Shown: positions 14,141 through 15,386 of the stretch, in pieces
Layout of the letters: the number at the start of each line of letters is the position of its first letter
How positions within the stretch are numbered: the stretch's first letter is position 1
Origin: an uncultured Lachnospiraceae bacterium
Lineage (GTDB): Bacteria > Bacillota > Clostridia > Lachnospirales > Lachnospiraceae
DNA length: 15,386 nt
Direction of reading: 5' to 3'
NCBI GenBank assembly: GCA_910577735.1
Contig: CAJTOO010000044.1
Coordinates: forward strand, 1-15,386
Translations under genes and position numbers: made by a program
The notes under the pieces: model-generated
Seen by the model: the letters and a program-made list of their open reading frames with translations, nothing else
Database searches by the model: none
What the model was told of the DNA's origin: nothing

Positions 14141-14546
14141 TTCTTTCGCTAAATTTGTAGCCCACTCCCCATACAGTGATGATATATCTTGGGTGTGCCG
14201 GATCAGGCTCTATCTTCCGTCGAATTTTGTTGATGTATGCGGTCATGTTCCGTTCATCAAAAACATATTCATTATTCCAAACAGCATCATAAATCTGCTC
14301 TTTGCTGAAAACACGCCCTTTGTTCTGTACCAACAGCATAAGTATTTCAAATTCTTTTCCTGTTAATACAATTTCTGTTCCATTACGAAAAACCTGATAA
14401 TTCTCTGGCACAAGTTTCAGACCATCAAAGGAAAACGACGTATCCTTTTCAGTTTCCATAGGTAATTGATAGCCATATTCCTCTATCAGACACCTGAGCT
14501 GATTGATAAAATTATCATCAACATTCTCCATTTTAATGAGTATCAC
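14133..14546 (-). CDS. OmpR/PhoB-type winged-helix DNA-binding protein without receiver domain
   Basis: The C-terminal 100 residues form a complete OmpR-type effector domain: FSFDGLKLVPENYQVFRNG, LTGKEFEILMLLVQNKGRVFSKEQIYDAVW, then NMTAYINKIRRKIEPDPAHPRYIITVWGVGYKF. The N-terminal 35 residues show no receiver fold or phospho-acceptor Asp, so this is a stand-alone DNA-binding protein or a trimmed response regulator. As written the frame opens with GTG at 14546 (137 residues) or ATG at 14531; neither has a good ribosome binding site. A well-placed AAGGAAAG site precedes an ATG at 14562 that is followed at once by TAA. It lies 48 bp after the DUF4097-like gene on the same strand and may regulate that operon. 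Confidence 0.85.
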   Translation of the reverse strand: MILIKMENVDDNFINQLRCLIEEYGYQLPMETEKDTSFSFDGLKLVPENYQVFRNGTEIVLTGKEFEILMLLVQNKGRVFSKEQIYDAVWNNEYVFDERNMTAYINKIRRKIEPDPAHPRYIITVWGVGYKFSERTK

Positions 14547-14594
14547 ATTTCCAATTTTACATCACTTCTTTCCTTAATTATCCTCAACCTGTTT

Positions 14595-15386
14595 CTATTT
14601 TACAATTATTGTTCCACTACTGCTGCTAATCTCTAATTTGTTATTGCCTTGCCCGATATTTCCCTGTTTACAGCCTGATGTGTCTTTTGTAAAATCTATA
14701 TTGCTTAGCTGCATTGTTATATCATTAGAATCAGTTGTAACATCTAATTGCAAATCCGTTGGACTTTCCTTATGTGATACGGATACATCGCCTGAATCAG
14801 TCTGTACTTTCAATGCTGAATAAACGCCTGCTCCTCCTACACCGACTTCACCGGAACTGGTGACAATCGCCAAAGAATCAAAATTTACATCCTTTAATGT
14901 CACATATCCTGATTTGCTTACAATTTCCACATCAGGTATCGTACTGTTTTCAAACGTTACATCTCCTGATGTTGTGACTATTTTAGCATTACTCACAGTC
15001 ACATTAGACAATACCACATATCCTGATGTATTGACTAATGACAACTCCTGAATGGAAATGTTATCAATCTGCATATTTCCACTTCCATTACTAATTTTGA
15101 ATGGAATTTCTATCCCTTTAGGCAAATATACTGTAATTTCACCGGGCTTTCCAGCCGAAAACTGCTCTGCCATATTTTGCTGCTTATCTGATTGCAGAAT
15201 ATTCAAGGCATCATCTTTCTGCGTTATTGCGATATTCGACTTTTCTTTTTCAATCGTTCCGCTATAGCTGACATGAATTTTTTCATCGGGAGATTCATCT
15301 ACTTTCAATTCCCATGACTCAATATTTACATGGATCTCGGAAATTCCGTCAACCTTAAAATCCTGCTTATCACTAACCTTTTTCCC
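14595..15386 (-). CDS. DUF4097-type beta-solenoid protein, partial (5' end outside window)
   Basis: 263 residues are visible and the frame stays open to the window edge, so the true start lies beyond 15386; an internal TTG at 15308 opens the frame only artificially. The core is a regular solenoid: from 15089 to 14805 five consecutive 19-residue turns each begin with a S-G-x-V/M pattern (GSGNMQI, TSGYVVL, TSGDVTF, KSGYVTL, SSGEVGV), then less regular turns (DSGDVSV, SSGTIIV) to the end. This is the usual look of DUF4097 (putative adhesin) proteins, generally surface or membrane-anchored and often beside regulators of envelope stress. No anchor is visible in the part present. A winged-helix regulator follows 48 bp downstream. 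Confidence 0.85.
   Translation of the reverse strand, partial: GKKVSDKQDFKVDGISEIHVNIESWELKVDESPDEKIHVSYSGTIEKEKSNIAITQKDDALNILQSDKQQNMAEQFSAGKPGEITVYLPKGIEIPFKISNGSGNMQIDNISIQELSLVNTSGYVVLSNVTVSNAKIVTTSGDVTFENSTIPDVEIVSKSGYVTLKDVNFDSLAIVTSSGEVGVGGAGVYSALKVQTDSGDVSVSHKESPTDLQLDVTTDSNDITMQLSNIDFTKDTSGCKQGNIGQGNNKLEISSSSGTIIVK

Noticed and set aside
1..15386. CRISPR array, tRNA or rRNA genes, insertion sequence or transposase
   Set aside because: No regularly spaced direct repeats, no cloverleaf-like segment with acceptor CCA context, and no transposase-like frame or terminal inverted repeats were found by eye.

Overview
The window reads as chromosomal DNA of an anaerobic Firmicute, most likely a Lachnospiraceae/Clostridia member. 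This rests on AGGAGG-type ribosome binding sites, short intergenic gaps, the CUT2-type sugar ABC transporter, the BadF-type sugar kinase, an OmpR-type winged-helix protein and a DUF4097-type surface protein. The genus cannot be named from sequence reading alone.

Layout. (1) 1-1470, plus strand: a MerR-family regulator with an effector-binding C-terminus, preceded by repeats of the motif TATCATA, and then a small secreted Cys/His-rich protein. A bidirectional terminator closes the unit. (2) 1546-1629: an orphan scrap of a methyl-accepting chemotaxis protein signalling domain, cut off just before the stop codon of the next operon. (3) 1636-9965, minus strand: seven tightly packed genes, read right to left: BadF/NAGK-type sugar kinase, cytosolic DUF4015-like TIM-barrel putative glycoside hydrolase, CUT2 ABC ATPase, permease, substrate-binding lipoprotein, AgaS-type sugar-phosphate isomerase/deaminase, and a GatZ/KbaZ-family protein. 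(4) 9966-10371: a divergent control region with several palindromes, then a GntR/HutC (UTRA) regulator on the plus strand (10372-11100). (5) 11180-14047, minus strand, visibly more AT-rich: a probable defence cassette. It holds a small helical protein whose C-terminus looks frameshifted, an unrecognised 298-residue protein, and a 521-residue protein joining a degenerate SF2 helicase RecA1 domain to two putative PD-(D/E)xK nuclease domains. (6) 14133-15386, minus strand: a receiver-less OmpR-type winged-helix protein behind a DUF4097 beta-solenoid protein that runs off the window.

How the genes fit together. The seven-gene operon reads as an uptake and catabolism route for an amino sugar of the galacto series: ABC import, possible intracellular hydrolysis, phosphorylation by the kinase, AgaS-type deamination/isomerisation to tagatose 6-phosphate, and then the GatZ-like protein. 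No tagatose-6-phosphate kinase, class II aldolase partner (GatY/KbaY), PTS component or deacetylase is present. The lone GatZ homologue therefore fits a direct 4-epimerase step to fructose 6-phosphate better than a bisphosphate-aldolase pathway. The divergent GntR regulator probably controls the operon through the palindromes.

The best candidate for an undescribed system is 11180-13646 (possibly to 14047). There the DEAH box of the helicase domain has become DQAQ, the TATP motif has become STEP, the second RecA domain is absent, and two nuclease-type motifs follow in the same polypeptide beside a protein with no recognisable domain.
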